The notes beneath the pieces are model-generated. The model was not told the DNA's origin. It made no database searches and was given only the letters and a program-made list of their open reading frames with translations. From Rhodobacteraceae bacterium UBA1957 (GTDB taxonomy: Bacteria; Pseudomonadota; Alphaproteobacteria; Rhodobacterales; Rhodobacteraceae), in assembly GCA_002336405.1 (NCBI GenBank), contig DDEJ01000089.1, positions 31,981-55,496 on the forward strand: a stretch of DNA of 23,516 bases. The letters are read 5' to 3'. Of the stretch, positions 15,542-23,516 are shown in pieces (within the stretch, counting starts at the first letter, position 1; each line of letters begins with the position of its first letter). Both the position numbers and the translations under genes were made by a program.

Positions 15542-16276
15542 TCACCGCGGCAAAGATGGATCACCACTGGCCCGCACCAGACGTGTCAGGTCAGAAAGGC
15601 GCTCTTTTTGGGTCTGGTCTGGTGCAAAGTTTCTTGGCGATAACCAGACTGAAAATGCTTGGTCCAGCGCTGACCATTCTGCGTCGATTGCCGCAAACCA
15701 CGCCGTATCGCGATTGCGACCTTTCACAACTGATGCTTGCCGAAAAATACCTTCAAAGCTTAATCCCAGCCTTTGCGCGGCCCGCCGTGAGGCACTGTTG
15801 CAGGCGTCACATTTCCATTCAAGCCGTCGGTATCCTGCTGAAAAGGCCCAGCGCATCATAAGATAAAGTGCCTCGGTTGCGGCGCGGCTGCGCTGAAGCT
15901 GAGGCGCAAAATTGATATGGCCTATCTCGATTGAACCTGCTTCGGGTTTGATCCGCAGATAGCTGGCGACACCGCCAAACATGTTCGCATCCAGATCATA
16001 GATGGCATAGAAAAGATGCGTTTTATTTTCAACGGTTTGTCGTACCCAGCGGTGATATTGCGCGGCCGACGAAAACGGTCCGTAGGGCATATAATGCCAA
16101 AGCGCGCTGTGCCCTTCGTAGGTGTTGAACAAAAGCGCTGCGTGGTCTTCTGCCTGCAAGGGCACCAGCCGGCAATACTGCCCTGACAGGATCTCTCCCT
16201 TGGGTGCGCTCGGGGCGGTCCAATCTGCAACCTGAGGGCCAAGGACTGGCAGGGCAAGGACTGGCAGGGTTGGCAT
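15542..16276 (-). CDS. GNAT-family N-acetyltransferase (RimJ/RimL-like)
   Basis: A 244-residue acetyltransferase of the Acetyltransf_3/RimJ-RimL group that would transfer acetyl from acetyl-CoA to an amine; the substrate is unknown. Visible core elements are the acceptor-side start GQYCRLVPLQAEDHAALL, the beta-4 strand EIGHINFAPQLQRSRAATEALYLM (where the usual Q/R-x-x-G/A acetyl-CoA loop falls) and the YRRLEWKCDACNSASRRAAQRLGLSFEG block typical of the group. The first 12 residues include a five-residue duplication (LPVLA, LPVLG) from a 15-bp tandem repeat. AGGA lies about 8 bases before the ATG, and a near-consensus promoter lies at 16297-16324. It is convergent with the response regulator with no bases between the two stops. 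Confidence 0.88.
   Translation of the reverse strand: MPTLPVLALPVLGPQVADWTAPSAPKGEILSGQYCRLVPLQAEDHAALLFNTYEGHSALWHYMPYGPFSSAAQYHRWVRQTVENKTHLFYAIYDLDANMFGGVASYLRIKPEAGSIEIGHINFAPQLQRSRAATEALYLMMRWAFSAGYRRLEWKCDACNSASRRAAQRLGLSFEGIFRQASVVKGRNRDTAWFAAIDAEWSALDQAFSVWLSPRNFAPDQTQKERLSDLTRLVRASGDPSLPR
16241..16270 (-). repeat. 15-bp tandem duplication at the start of the acetyltransferase gene
   Basis: On the plus strand, AAGGACTGGCAGGGC (16241-16255) is followed directly by AAGGACTGGCAGGGT (16256-16270), differing only in the last base. The duplication adds five residues to the N-terminus and keeps the frame. Its near-identity suggests a recent event. Confidence 0.9.
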
Positions 16277-16296
16277 AAGCGCTATCCTTTTGCGCC

Positions 16297-16324
16297 AGCA
16301 TAACCGTCCGGTTGGCTATGTCAA
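16297..16324 (-). promoter_or_regulatory. Strong candidate promoter for the GNAT gene with a dyad in its spacer
   Basis: Minus strand: perfect TTGACA (16324-16319), a 16-base spacer, then TATGCT (16302-16297). The start of transcription would lie near 16290, leaving a leader of about 13 bases. Within the spacer, AACCG-TC-CGGTT (16302-16313, plus-strand reading) is a perfect 5-bp dyad placed where a repressor could block polymerase. Confidence 0.6.
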
Positions 16325-16361
16325 AGCCGAACTCTGGGGTTGCGCATCATTTGCAGGCTTA

Positions 16362-16380
16362 TTGAGGGCCGGCGCCTCAA
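16362..16380 (-). terminator. Hairpin after aspS, weak terminator candidate
   Basis: TTGAGG (16362-16367) and CCTCAA (16375-16380) form a 6-bp stem with a 7-base GC-rich loop, starting 19 bases after the aspS stop. There is no T tract on the minus strand after it, so termination by this element alone is doubtful. Confidence 0.3.
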
Positions 16381-16399
16381 AAGGGCGCGCATGCTTAGA

Positions 16400-18175
16400 T
16401 CAGTCCTGTGGGATCACTCGCAGACCCAATTCCATCAGCTGGTCTGCCATCGGTTCAGATGGTGCAGCCATCATCAGGTCTTCGGCTCTCTGGTTCATCG
16501 GGAACATAATCACTTCGCGAATGTTGGCCTCATCGGCCAGCAGCATTACGATCCGGTCGATGCCCGCCGCGCAGCCTCCATGGGGTGGGGCCCCGTATTT
16601 GAACGCATTGACCATGCCGCCAAAGCGCTTGGTGACCTCGTCGGCGCCATATCCCGCAAGCTCGAATGCCTTGAACATAATTTCCGGCTTGTGGTTTCGG
16701 ATTGCGCCGGAAATCAGCTCATAGCCATTGCAAGCCAAATCGTACTGGTACCCCAAGACGCTGAGTGGATCTGCTTCCAGTGCCGCCAAACCGCCCTGCG
16801 GCATTGAGAACGGGTTGTGGCTAAAATCGATTTTGCCAGTTTCCTCATCGGCCTCATACATCGGAAAGTCGACAATCCAGGCAAAGGCAAAGCGGTCTTG
16901 GTCCGTCAGTTTTAATGCATCCCCAATCGCGACACGGGCCTTGCCGGCCACTTTTTCAAAGGCCGCAGGTTTGCCGCCCAAGAAAAATGCTGCATCGCCA
17001 ACGCCCAGCCGCAATTGCTGGCGGATGGCTTCTGTGCGCTCTGGTCCAATATTTTTTGCCAGAGGGCCGGCTGCTTCCATTTCGCCGTCGCTTTCGCGCC
17101 AGAAGATATAACCCATGCCGGGCAGACCTTCTTTTTGTGCAAAGGCATTCATCCGGTCACAGAATTTACGGCTGCCGCCTGTTGGCGCGGGGATGGCGCG
17201 GATCTCAGTGCCCTCCTGCTCAAGCAGCTTGGCAAAGATGGCAAAACCCGAATCGCGAAAATGGTCGCTGACGCGCTGCATTTTCAGCGGGTTGCGCAGG
17301 TCGGGTTTGTCAGTGCCATACCAAAGTGCGGCGTCTTTATACGAGATCTGTTCCCAGGTTTGATCAACTTTGCGGCCACCACCAAACTCTTCGAAAATAC
17401 CGCCAACCACTGGTTGGATGGTGTCGAACACGTCTTGTTGTTCCACAAAAGACATCTCGAGGTCGAGCTGATAGAAATCGGTGGGCGAGCGATCGGCGCG
17501 GGGGTCTTCGTCGCGAAAACAGGGGGCGATTTGGAAATATTTATCAAAGCCCGAGACCATAATCAGCTGTTTGAACTGCTGGGGGGCTTGCGGAAGCGCA
17601 TAGAACTTTCCGGGGTGTTGGCGTGAAGGCACGAGAAAGTCGCGTGCGCCCTCGGGGCTTGATGCGGTGATGATCGGCGTTTGATATTCGCGAAAATCCA
17701 AATCCCACATACGTTTGCGGATCGAGGCAACCACATCCGAGCGCAGTATCATATTGCGCTGCAGTTTTTCGCGCCGCAGATCCAGATATCGATAACGCAG
17801 GCGGGTTTCTTCGGGATAATCCTGATCGCCAAACACCATCAGTGGCAATTCGGCCGCATCACCCAACACCTCGATATCCCGAATATAAACTTCGATTTCG
17901 CCGGTGGACAGTTTGGAGTTGATCAGGCTTTCGTCGCGGGCTTTGACGCTGCCGTCGATCCGAATGCACCATTCGCTGCGCACGGCCTCAACTTGAGAAA
18001 AGACCGGGCTGTCGGGATCGCACAGCACCTGCGTCATGCCATAGTGATCGCGCAGGTCGATGAACAAAACGCCGCCATGGTCGCGCACTCTGTGCACCCA
18101 TCCCGACAGGCGCACGGTCTGATCGACATGGGTTTTGTTCAAATCGGCGCAAGTGTGGCTGCGGAAAGCATGCAT
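16400..18175 (-). CDS. aspS: Aspartyl-tRNA synthetase, probably non-discriminating
   Basis: This class IIb synthetase charges tRNA-Asp and possibly tRNA-Asn with aspartate. From the ATG at 18175 it has 591 residues, normal for the bacterial type. It has an OB-fold anticodon-binding domain (about 1-105), motif 2 [10 protein letters not shown] at 220-229, a bacterial GAD insertion (about 290-410), and motif 3 [14 protein letters not shown] near the C-terminus. The anticodon domain reads [10 protein letters not shown], with His33 where tRNA-Asp-specific enzymes usually have Leu. The histidine is the mark of non-discriminating enzymes that work with GatCAB. GAGGA lies 8 bases before the ATG. In-frame codons upstream (to 18241) would overlap pabC and lack homology, so I reject them. 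A candidate own promoter overlaps the end of pabC. Confidence 0.97.
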   Translation of the reverse strand: MHAFRSHTCADLNKTHVDQTVRLSGWVHRVRDHGGVLFIDLRDHYGMTQVLCDPDSPVFSQVEAVRSEWCIRIDGSVKARDESLINSKLSTGEIEVYIRDIEVLGDAAELPLMVFGDQDYPEETRLRYRYLDLRREKLQRNMILRSDVVASIRKRMWDLDFREYQTPIITASSPEGARDFLVPSRQHPGKFYALPQAPQQFKQLIMVSGFDKYFQIAPCFRDEDPRADRSPTDFYQLDLEMSFVEQQDVFDTIQPVVGGIFEEFGGGRKVDQTWEQISYKDAALWYGTDKPDLRNPLKMQRVSDHFRDSGFAIFAKLLEQEGTEIRAIPAPTGGSRKFCDRMNAFAQKEGLPGMGYIFWRESDGEMEAAGPLAKNIGPERTEAIRQQLRLGVGDAAFFLGGKPAAFEKVAGKARVAIGDALKLTDQDRFAFAWIVDFPMYEADEETGKIDFSHNPFSMPQGGLAALEADPLSVLGYQYDLACNGYELISGAIRNHKPEIMFKAFELAGYGADEVTKRFGGMVNAFKYGAPPHGGCAAGIDRIVMLLADEANIREVIMFPMNQRAEDLMMAAPSEPMADQLMELGLRVIPQD

Positions 18176-18212
18176 GGCGTTCGTCCTCTTGGGTGTCATC
18201 TCGTGTCGCGTC

Positions 18213-18249
18213 GGTACACCGTGCTGCGCGGTGAAAGTCAAGCTTTCAC
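18213..18249 (-). promoter_or_regulatory. Candidate aspS promoter overlapped by a 7-bp dyad
   Basis: Minus strand: TTGACT (18241-18236) and TGTACC (18218-18213) with a 17-base spacer, about 40 bases before the aspS ATG. The -35 matches well and the -10 poorly. The perfect dyad GTGAAAG-TCAAG-CTTTCAC (18231-18249) covers the -35 hexamer and the pabC stop codon. It could be an operator or, in RNA, a small hairpin after pabC. Confidence 0.4.
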
Positions 18250-18892
18250 ATCACATAGAACCGCGCCAATCCCCCCACGCAGCGAATTTCCGACCGATAT
18301 TGCCCGGCATTGGGCCAAATCTTGGCGTGTGATCACTTGTTCTGTGCACAGGCCCTTGGTCAGCAGTGTCTGGCGAAAAACCCCCGGCAAGACGCCGCAA
18401 CTGAGGGCAGGTGTCACAATTTTGCCGCTCGGTTGGGTGATGAAAATATTGGTGATGGTGCCCTCAAAAAGCTCGTTGCGTTCATTGAAAAACAGCCATT
18501 CGCTCACCCCGGCGGGCAGCTTGGCGCGCATAGCGTCATAGACTGCGCGCCAGGTGGTTTTATGACGCAGCCATGGATCATCGGAGGCAAGGCGCAGTGG
18601 CGCAATCGCCACTGACCACGGCTTTGTCTCGTCTTGAAAGGACACAGTGCTTAGCGCAAAGTGACTGTCTTGCGCCACGGTAAGCCGACAGCGGAGTGGC
18701 GCTGCGCTTTTTTATGGATTGCAAACGGGTGCGTATGGCTGTGAGGTCGATCCTGAACTCCAGTGCCTGCGCGCTGCGCTGCAAGCGGGCTAGGTGCAAA
18801 TCAAGATGACGACAGCCCTCATCCCGGTGGTACCCCAGCGTTTCAATCACGCGCATGCTGTCCGGGGCAGGTTGGTAAAGCGGGTGTTCCAA
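18238..18892 (-). pseudogene. Frameshifted class IV aminotransferase (PabC-like aminodeoxychorismate lyase)
   Basis: An intact version would be a PLP enzyme of the class IV aminotransferase fold, expected to split 4-amino-4-deoxychorismate into p-aminobenzoate and pyruvate. Translation from the TTG at 18892 (GAGGAGG four bases upstream) gives MEHPLYQPAP, then IETLGYHRDEG and LHLARLQRSAQALEF, and goes off frame at an A6 run (minus strand; 18708-18713). The homologous frame resumes with PLRCRLTVAQDSH, the lysine region RHKTTWRAVYDAMR, EGTITNIF and SCGVLPGVFR, to the stop at 18238. Removing one A gives 654 bases, 217 residues, with unbroken homology. The start lies inside the 3' end of pabB (46-base overlap). 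An assembly error at the homopolymer would explain this lesion equally well on its own. Confidence 0.8.
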
Positions 18893-19967
18893 AGCGCCTC
18901 CTCGTCGTCTGTCGGCGGGGTGCTGTCCCAAACCACGCCGCCACCGGGGTTTAGCGTAACCTCACCTTCCTCACTCATTAAACTGCGAATCGCCACGTTA
19001 AATTCAGATCGCCCATCCGGGGCCGCCCAGCCGATTGCACCGCAATAGATATCGCGTGGCCAAGGTTCGAGATCGCGCAGAATTTCCATTGCTCGCAGTT
19101 TGGGTGCGCCGGTGATCGACCCACAGGGAAACAGCGCTCGAAATAGAGCTGAAAGGGTTTTATCAGGCCGCAACTGGCCTTCGACCAGCGATGTCATCTG
19201 GTGTAGCGTGGTATAGGTTTCAACGTTGAACAGGTCGGGCACTTTGACCGATCCGGGCTGGCAGACGCGCGACATATCATTGCGCAACAGATCGACGATC
19301 ATCAGGTTTTCAGCGCGGTTTTTGGGGTCGGTCGCAAGAAAGTCTCGGCGCGCGCGATCTGTTTCTGGGTCGCTGTGGCGCGGTTGGGTACCTTTCATTG
19401 GCCGCGTTTGTATTTGCCCCTGGGTATCGGTGCAAAAAATAATTCAGGCGCGCGCGATAAAATATCAGGCATCCCGTCTTGTAGCATCAACGCTCCGTAT
19501 TGCACCGGCTGCACTGCGGCTAAAGCGGCGTACAGGGCCCGTGAACAGCTTTTGGTTTTTGCCGTTAGAGGAAAGGTGAGATTTGCTTGATAGATATCAC
19601 CCGCAGCGATGAAATCATGGACAACTGAAAAGGCGGCCTCCTACGCCGCGGGGGCCCAAAGTGGCGTAAACTGGCTTAATTCTGCGGTGCCGGTTGCGAG
19701 GGCAGTCTGACGGGGCTGGTCATAGACCCCAAATTGCAGCAAGGGCAGGCGGCGCTGTGCGGGCAGGCGCGGCAAGAGCCCGGGCTCAAACAGATAGCCC
19801 AGCTCATAGCTGGTATATCCTGCCAGCCAAAAACCGTCGTGGCGCGCTTTATCCAACCGCGCTAGTGCGGGCGACAGTTCAGCAGTGGTTTGGGCGGAAA
19901 TAATCTCGGTTGGGGCGTGGAAATCGCTGCCGATTTCGGATGGGCCGCTATCTAATCGTATGCGCAT
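18847..19967 (-). pseudogene. pabB: Disrupted aminodeoxychorismate synthase component I (pabB)
   Basis: An intact version would aminate chorismate to 4-amino-4-deoxychorismate for folate synthesis. The ATG at 19967 begins MRIRLDSGPSEIGSDF, and LAGYTSYELGYLFEP follows as expected. An in-frame TAG at 19643-19641 interrupts a stretch that continues in the same frame as EAAFSVVHDFIAAGDIYQANLTF, so a Tyr codon probably became amber. A second lesion is at a T6 run (minus strand; 19434-19439): after RAPELFF the homologous frame is one base off and resumes with PMKGTQPR, RAENLMIVDLLRND and GSITGAPKLRAMEIL to the stop at 18847. Adding one T gives 1122 bases and 373 residues, the usual length. The gene is divergent from intact carB and overlaps the broken aminotransferase. 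Decay fits best; local assembly error remains possible. Confidence 0.85.
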
Positions 19968-20025
19968 ATTGGATCTTTACCTATGGGTGCCGCGGATAGA
20001 GTTTATCGGCGGGGAAGAACACGTT

Positions 20026-20048
20026 TTAAACGCGGCGAAAGCGTTTAA
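20026..20048. promoter_or_regulatory. 8-bp inverted repeat between pabB and carB
   Basis: TTAAACGC (20026-20033) and GCGTTTAA (20041-20048) form a perfect dyad with a 7-base spacer GGCGAAA. It lies 14 bases upstream of the carB -35 and about 60 bases before the pabB ATG, in the shared divergent region. No gene on either strand ends here, so an operator or a 5' leader structure is more likely than a terminator. Confidence 0.45.
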
Positions 20049-20061
20049 TTTGCCGCCCCCC

Positions 20062-20089
20062 TTGCACGCGGTTGGCTGATCTCTATAAC
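20062..20089 (+). promoter_or_regulatory. Candidate carB promoter
   Basis: TTGCAC (20062-20067) and TATAAC (20084-20089) with a 16-base spacer. The start of transcription would lie near 20096, about 50 bases before the carB ATG. The -10 matches consensus at five of six positions. Confidence 0.55.
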
Positions 20090-20148
20090 CCACGACAATT
20101 TGCGTCTTCTGCCAAGCCGCATCACCCATGAACAGTAAGAGGTCTTTC

Positions 20149-23100
20149 ATGCCCAAAAGAACCGATATCAGCTCAATCATGATTATCGGCGCCGGGCCCA
20201 TCGTCATTGGACAGGCCTGCGAGTTTGATTATTCCGGGGCGCAGGCCTGCAAAGCGCTGCGCGAAGAGGGGTATCGGGTCATTTTGGTGAATTCTAACCC
20301 GGCCACCATCATGACAGACCCCGGACTGGCAGATGCCACATATATCGAGCCCATCACGCCCGAAGTGGTGGCAAAGATCATTGAAAAAGAACGGCCCGAC
20401 GCGCTGTTGCCCACCATGGGCGGGCAGACGGGGTTGAACACGTCGCTGGCGCTGGAAGAGATGGGTGTGCTGGATAAGTTTGGTGTTGAGATGATCGGTG
20501 CCAAGCGTCCTGCAATTGAAATGGCGGAAGACAGAAAGCTGTTTCGAGAGGCGATGGATAGGCTGGGTCTGGAAAACCCCAAAGCGGTGATTGCCAATAC
20601 AATGCAAGAATGCCTCGACGCGTTGGAGCATGTCGGACTGCCAGCCATTATCCGCCCGGCATTTACGCTGGGGGGCACCGGCGGTGGTGTGGCGTTCAAT
20701 CGCGAAGATTACGAACACTTTTGCAAGTCTGGACTTGATGCCAGCCCGGTGAGCCAGATCCTGATCGACGAATCCCTTCTGGGTTGGAAAGAATTTGAAA
20801 TGGAGGTTGTGCGCGACACGGCGGATAACGCAATTATCGTCTGTGCGATTGAAAACATTGATCCGATGGGGGTGCATACGGGCGATTCGATCACTGTGGC
20901 CCCGGCGCTGACGCTGACCGACAAAGAATATCAGATCATGCGCAATGGCTCGATCGCAGTGCTGCGCGAAATCGGTGTCGAGACCGGCGGCTCTAACGTG
21001 CAATGGGCGGTAAACCCGGTGGACGGGCGCATGGTTGTCATCGAAATGAACCCGCGGGTGTCACGCTCTTCGGCGCTGGCCTCAAAGGCAACGGGCTTTC
21101 CGATTGCCAAGATCGCCGCCAAGCTGGCGGTGGGCTACACGCTGGACGAATTGGACAATGACATCACCAAGGTCACGCCAGCCAGTTTTGAGCCGACGAT
21201 TGACTATGTTGTTACCAAAATTCCGCGCTTTGCGTTTGAAAAATTTGCGGGTTCTGCGCCTTTACTGTCCACTGCGATGAAATCTGTGGGCGAGGTGATG
21301 AGCATCGGACGTACGATCCACGAATCGCTGCAAAAGGCACTGGCATCGATGGAGACGGGGCTAACCGGGTTTGATGAGGTCGAGATTGAGGGCGCACCCG
21401 AAAGAACAGCCGTTATTCGCGCAATCAGCTTGCAAACGCCGGATCGAATGCGCACGATTGCCCAGGCTATGCGGCATGGTTTGAGCGATGAAGACATCCA
21501 TGGCGTCACAATGTTTGACCCCTGGTTTCTGGCCCGTATTCGCGAGATTGTTGAGGCCGAAGCCGATGTGCGCAGCGGTGGTCTGCCACGCGATGCAGAG
21601 GGTCTGCGGGACTTGAAAATGATGGGCTTTACCGATGCGCGGTTGGCGGCATTGACTGGGCTTGGCGAAGCGGATGTGCGCCGGGCGCGCTTGGACGTCG
21701 GTGTGCAGGCTGTGTTCAAGCGGATCGATACCTGCGCCGCCGAGTTTGAGGCGCAGACACCGTATATGTACTCGACCTATGAGGCCCCTGCCTTTGGCGA
21801 TGTAGAGTGCGAGGCGCGGCCATCTGACAAGAAAAAAGTGGTGATCTTGGGGGGCGGTCCAAATCGCATCGGTCAGGGAATCGAATTTGACTATTGCTGC
21901 TGTCATGCGTGCTATGCGCTGACAGAGGCAGGCTATGAAACCGTTATGGTGAATTGTAATCCCGAGACCGTTTCTACCGATTATGACACTTCGGACCGCT
22001 TGTATTTTGAGCCATTGACGTTTGAGCATGTGATGGAAATTCTGCGGGTCGAGCAAGACAATGGCACTCTGCACGGTGTGATTGTGCAGTTTGGGGGCCA
22101 GACGCCTTTGAAGCTGGCCAATGCACTGGAGCAGGAAGGCATTCCAATTCTGGGCACCACACCTGATGCGATTGATCTGGCCGAAGACCGCGAACGCTTT
22201 CAGGTTCTGGTCAATGATCTGGGGCTGAAGCAGCCGAAAAATGGCATTGCTTCAACGGATGCGCAGGCGCTGGAGATTGCCAAAGATCTTGGATTTCCGC
22301 TGGTGATCCGCCCCTCGTATGTTCTGGGCGGGCGGGCGATGGAGATCGTGCGCGATATGACCCAGCTTGAACGCTATATCAAAGCGGCGGTGGTGGTTTC
22401 TGGCGATAGCCCAGTTTTGTTGGACAGTTATCTTGCTGGAGCGGTGGAATGTGATGTGGATGCGCTGTGTGATGGCACTGATGTGCATGTCGCGGGCATC
22501 ATGCAGCATATCGAAGAGGCGGGCGTGCACTCTGGTGACAGCGCTTGTTCGCTACCACCTTATTCACTTTCACCCGCGATCATAGCCGAGTTAAATGTGC
22601 AAACCCGGGCGTTGGCATTGGCGTTAAACGTGGTGGGGTTGATGAATGTGCAATTTGCCGTCAAGGACGATGAAATCTATCTGATTGAGGTTAATCCCCG
22701 GGCTTCGCGCACGGTGCCGTTTGTCGCCAAATCGACCGATAGCGCGATTGCCTCTATTGCGGCGCGCTTGATGGCAGGAGAGCCGTTGAGCAATTTTCCG
22801 CATCGTGCGCCTTACAAAGACGCCTCTTACGACGAAGTGTTGCCGATGGCCGATCAGATGACGTTGGCCGATCCCAATATGCCGTGGTTCTCGGTTAAAG
22901 AAGCGGTTATGCCGTTTGCCCGCTTTCCCGGAGTTGATACAATTCTCGGGCCCGAGATGCGCTCAACCGGCGAGGTTATGGGCTGGGATCGCAGCTTTGC
23001 ACGGGCGTTTCTAAAGGCTCAGATGGGCGCTGGAATGGAGCTGCCATTCAGCGGGCGGGCTTTCGTGTCGATTCGCGACACTGATAAGACGCCCCAGATG

Positions 23101-23439
23101 ATCGAGGCGGCCAATCTGTTGATTGAGAACGGTATGACGTTGGTCGCGACCCGTGGTACCGCTGCTTGGCTCAGCGTTGCGGGCGTGGCTTGTGATGTGG
23201 TTAACAAAGTTTATGAGGGCCGGCCAAATATCGTTGATATGCTGAAAAATAATGAGATAGCTTTTGTCATAAACACCACAGAAGGCTTGCAAGCCGTTGA
23301 GGACTCTCGTGAAATTCGCTCGGTTGCTCTGTATGACGGGATTCCGTACTTCACTACAGCGGCGGCGGCGCATGCTGCAGCTATGGCGATGCAAGCTCGC
23401 GGTGAGGGTGAGTTGGTGGTCAAACCTCTGCAGGGATAG
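20149..23439 (+). CDS. carB: Carbamoyl-phosphate synthase large subunit
   Basis: CarB makes carbamoyl phosphate from bicarbonate, ammonia (channelled from glutamine by CarA) and two ATP, feeding arginine and pyrimidine synthesis. From the ATG at 20149 it has 1096 residues. The first ATP-grasp half begins with [20 protein letters not shown] and contains [10 protein letters not shown]. The central oligomerisation region lies at about 400-555. The second half begins with [19 protein letters not shown] near 563 and contains [16 protein letters not shown]. An MGS-like regulatory domain follows from about 965. I chose this ATG because AAGAGG sits 7 bases upstream and [16 protein letters not shown] is the normal family start; an ATG at 20128 would add seven residues. 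The gene is intact, in contrast to the broken pabB across the divergent region. carA is not in the window. Confidence 0.98.
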   Translation: MPKRTDISSIMIIGAGPIVIGQACEFDYSGAQACKALREEGYRVILVNSNPATIMTDPGLADATYIEPITPEVVAKIIEKERPDALLPTMGGQTGLNTSLALEEMGVLDKFGVEMIGAKRPAIEMAEDRKLFREAMDRLGLENPKAVIANTMQECLDALEHVGLPAIIRPAFTLGGTGGGVAFNREDYEHFCKSGLDASPVSQILIDESLLGWKEFEMEVVRDTADNAIIVCAIENIDPMGVHTGDSITVAPALTLTDKEYQIMRNGSIAVLREIGVETGGSNVQWAVNPVDGRMVVIEMNPRVSRSSALASKATGFPIAKIAAKLAVGYTLDELDNDITKVTPASFEPTIDYVVTKIPRFAFEKFAGSAPLLSTAMKSVGEVMSIGRTIHESLQKALASMETGLTGFDEVEIEGAPERTAVIRAISLQTPDRMRTIAQAMRHGLSDEDIHGVTMFDPWFLARIREIVEAEADVRSGGLPRDAEGLRDLKMMGFTDARLAALTGLGEADVRRARLDVGVQAVFKRIDTCAAEFEAQTPYMYSTYEAPAFGDVECEARPSDKKKVVILGGGPNRIGQGIEFDYCCCHACYALTEAGYETVMVNCNPETVSTDYDTSDRLYFEPLTFEHVMEILRVEQDNGTLHGVIVQFGGQTPLKLANALEQEGIPILGTTPDAIDLAEDRERFQVLVNDLGLKQPKNGIASTDAQALEIAKDLGFPLVIRPSYVLGGRAMEIVRDMTQLERYIKAAVVVSGDSPVLLDSYLAGAVECDVDALCDGTDVHVAGIMQHIEEAGVHSGDSACSLPPYSLSPAIIAELNVQTRALALALNVVGLMNVQFAVKDDEIYLIEVNPRASRTVPFVAKSTDSAIASIAARLMAGEPLSNFPHRAPYKDASYDEVLPMADQMTLADPNMPWFSVKEAVMPFARFPGVDTILGPEMRSTGEVMGWDRSFARAFLKAQMGAGMELPFSGRAFVSIRDTDKTPQMIEAANLLIENGMTLVATRGTAAWLSVAGVACDVVNKVYEGRPNIVDMLKNNEIAFVINTTEGLQAVEDSREIRSVALYDGIPYFTTAAAAHAAAMAMQARGEGELVVKPLQG

Positions 23440-23516
23440 GCTGCAATCCAAACTTCCTCGCAAATAAAAACACAGGTTTGAATGTTATTGCCTATTAGCT
23501 CTTTGCGGGGTAATCT

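Noticed and set aside
17681..18541. Open frame of 286 codons on the plus strand opposite aspS and pabC
   Set aside because: It spans two unrelated minus-strand genes and has no domain signal.
20173..21003. Long open frame (276 codons) on the minus strand opposite carB
   Set aside because: carB is intact with full homology on the plus strand; the antisense frame has no ribosome binding site or recognisable domain and is a codon-bias shadow.

Overview
The window looks like chromosomal core DNA of an alphaproteobacterium, most likely Rhodobacterales (Roseobacter group). This is judged by recall of gene order and protein sequence: secA divergent from a parvulin-argJ-mutT block, a rimP-nusA-ylxR-infB operon, a methylmalonyl-CoA epimerase-DUF1467 pair, a small EI24/CysZ-like membrane protein, and carB divergent from pabB. 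I see no phage, insertion sequence, CRISPR array, rRNA or tRNA, and no gene-free stretch longer than about 230 bases.

Layout. 1-109: start of an unidentified membrane-anchored or exported protein running off the left edge (minus). 250-2931: secA (minus). 3106-5585: a plus-strand block of an exported parvulin isomerase, argJ and a Nudix hydrolase, ending in a hairpin shared with the convergent infB operon. 5673-11055: rimP-nusA-ylxR-infB (minus), with a promoter candidate and an intrinsic-terminator-like hairpin in its leader. 11286-12023: M48 lipoprotein protease (minus). 12151-12435: unknown small acidic protein with a repeat tail. 12652-13925: nitroreductase and EI24 membrane protein. 13882-14658: DUF1467 protein and methylmalonyl-CoA epimerase (minus). 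14822-15541: response regulator without a recognisable output domain. 15542-16276: GNAT acetyltransferase (minus). 16400-18175: aspS (minus). 18238-19967: pabB and a pabC-like aminotransferase, both broken. 20149-23439: carB (plus). 23440-23516: nothing recognisable.

The genes mainly serve central processes: protein export and folding, translation initiation and transcription elongation, tRNA charging, arginine/pyrimidine supply (argJ, carB), propionyl-CoA use (mce) and folate precursor synthesis (pabB/pabC).

The most notable observation is that the p-aminobenzoate pair pabB-pabC carries three inactivating lesions within about 0.93 kb: one amber codon and two single-base homopolymer frameshifts. 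Every other complete gene reads through intact. Correcting the two indels makes both lengths exact multiples of three and restores continuous homology, so the genes decayed recently or the assembly has local errors. Second is the possible attenuator in front of rimP-nusA-infB. I found no convincing new multi-gene system. The rest is small regulatory dyads, two 15-bp tandem repeats and one possible structured RNA.
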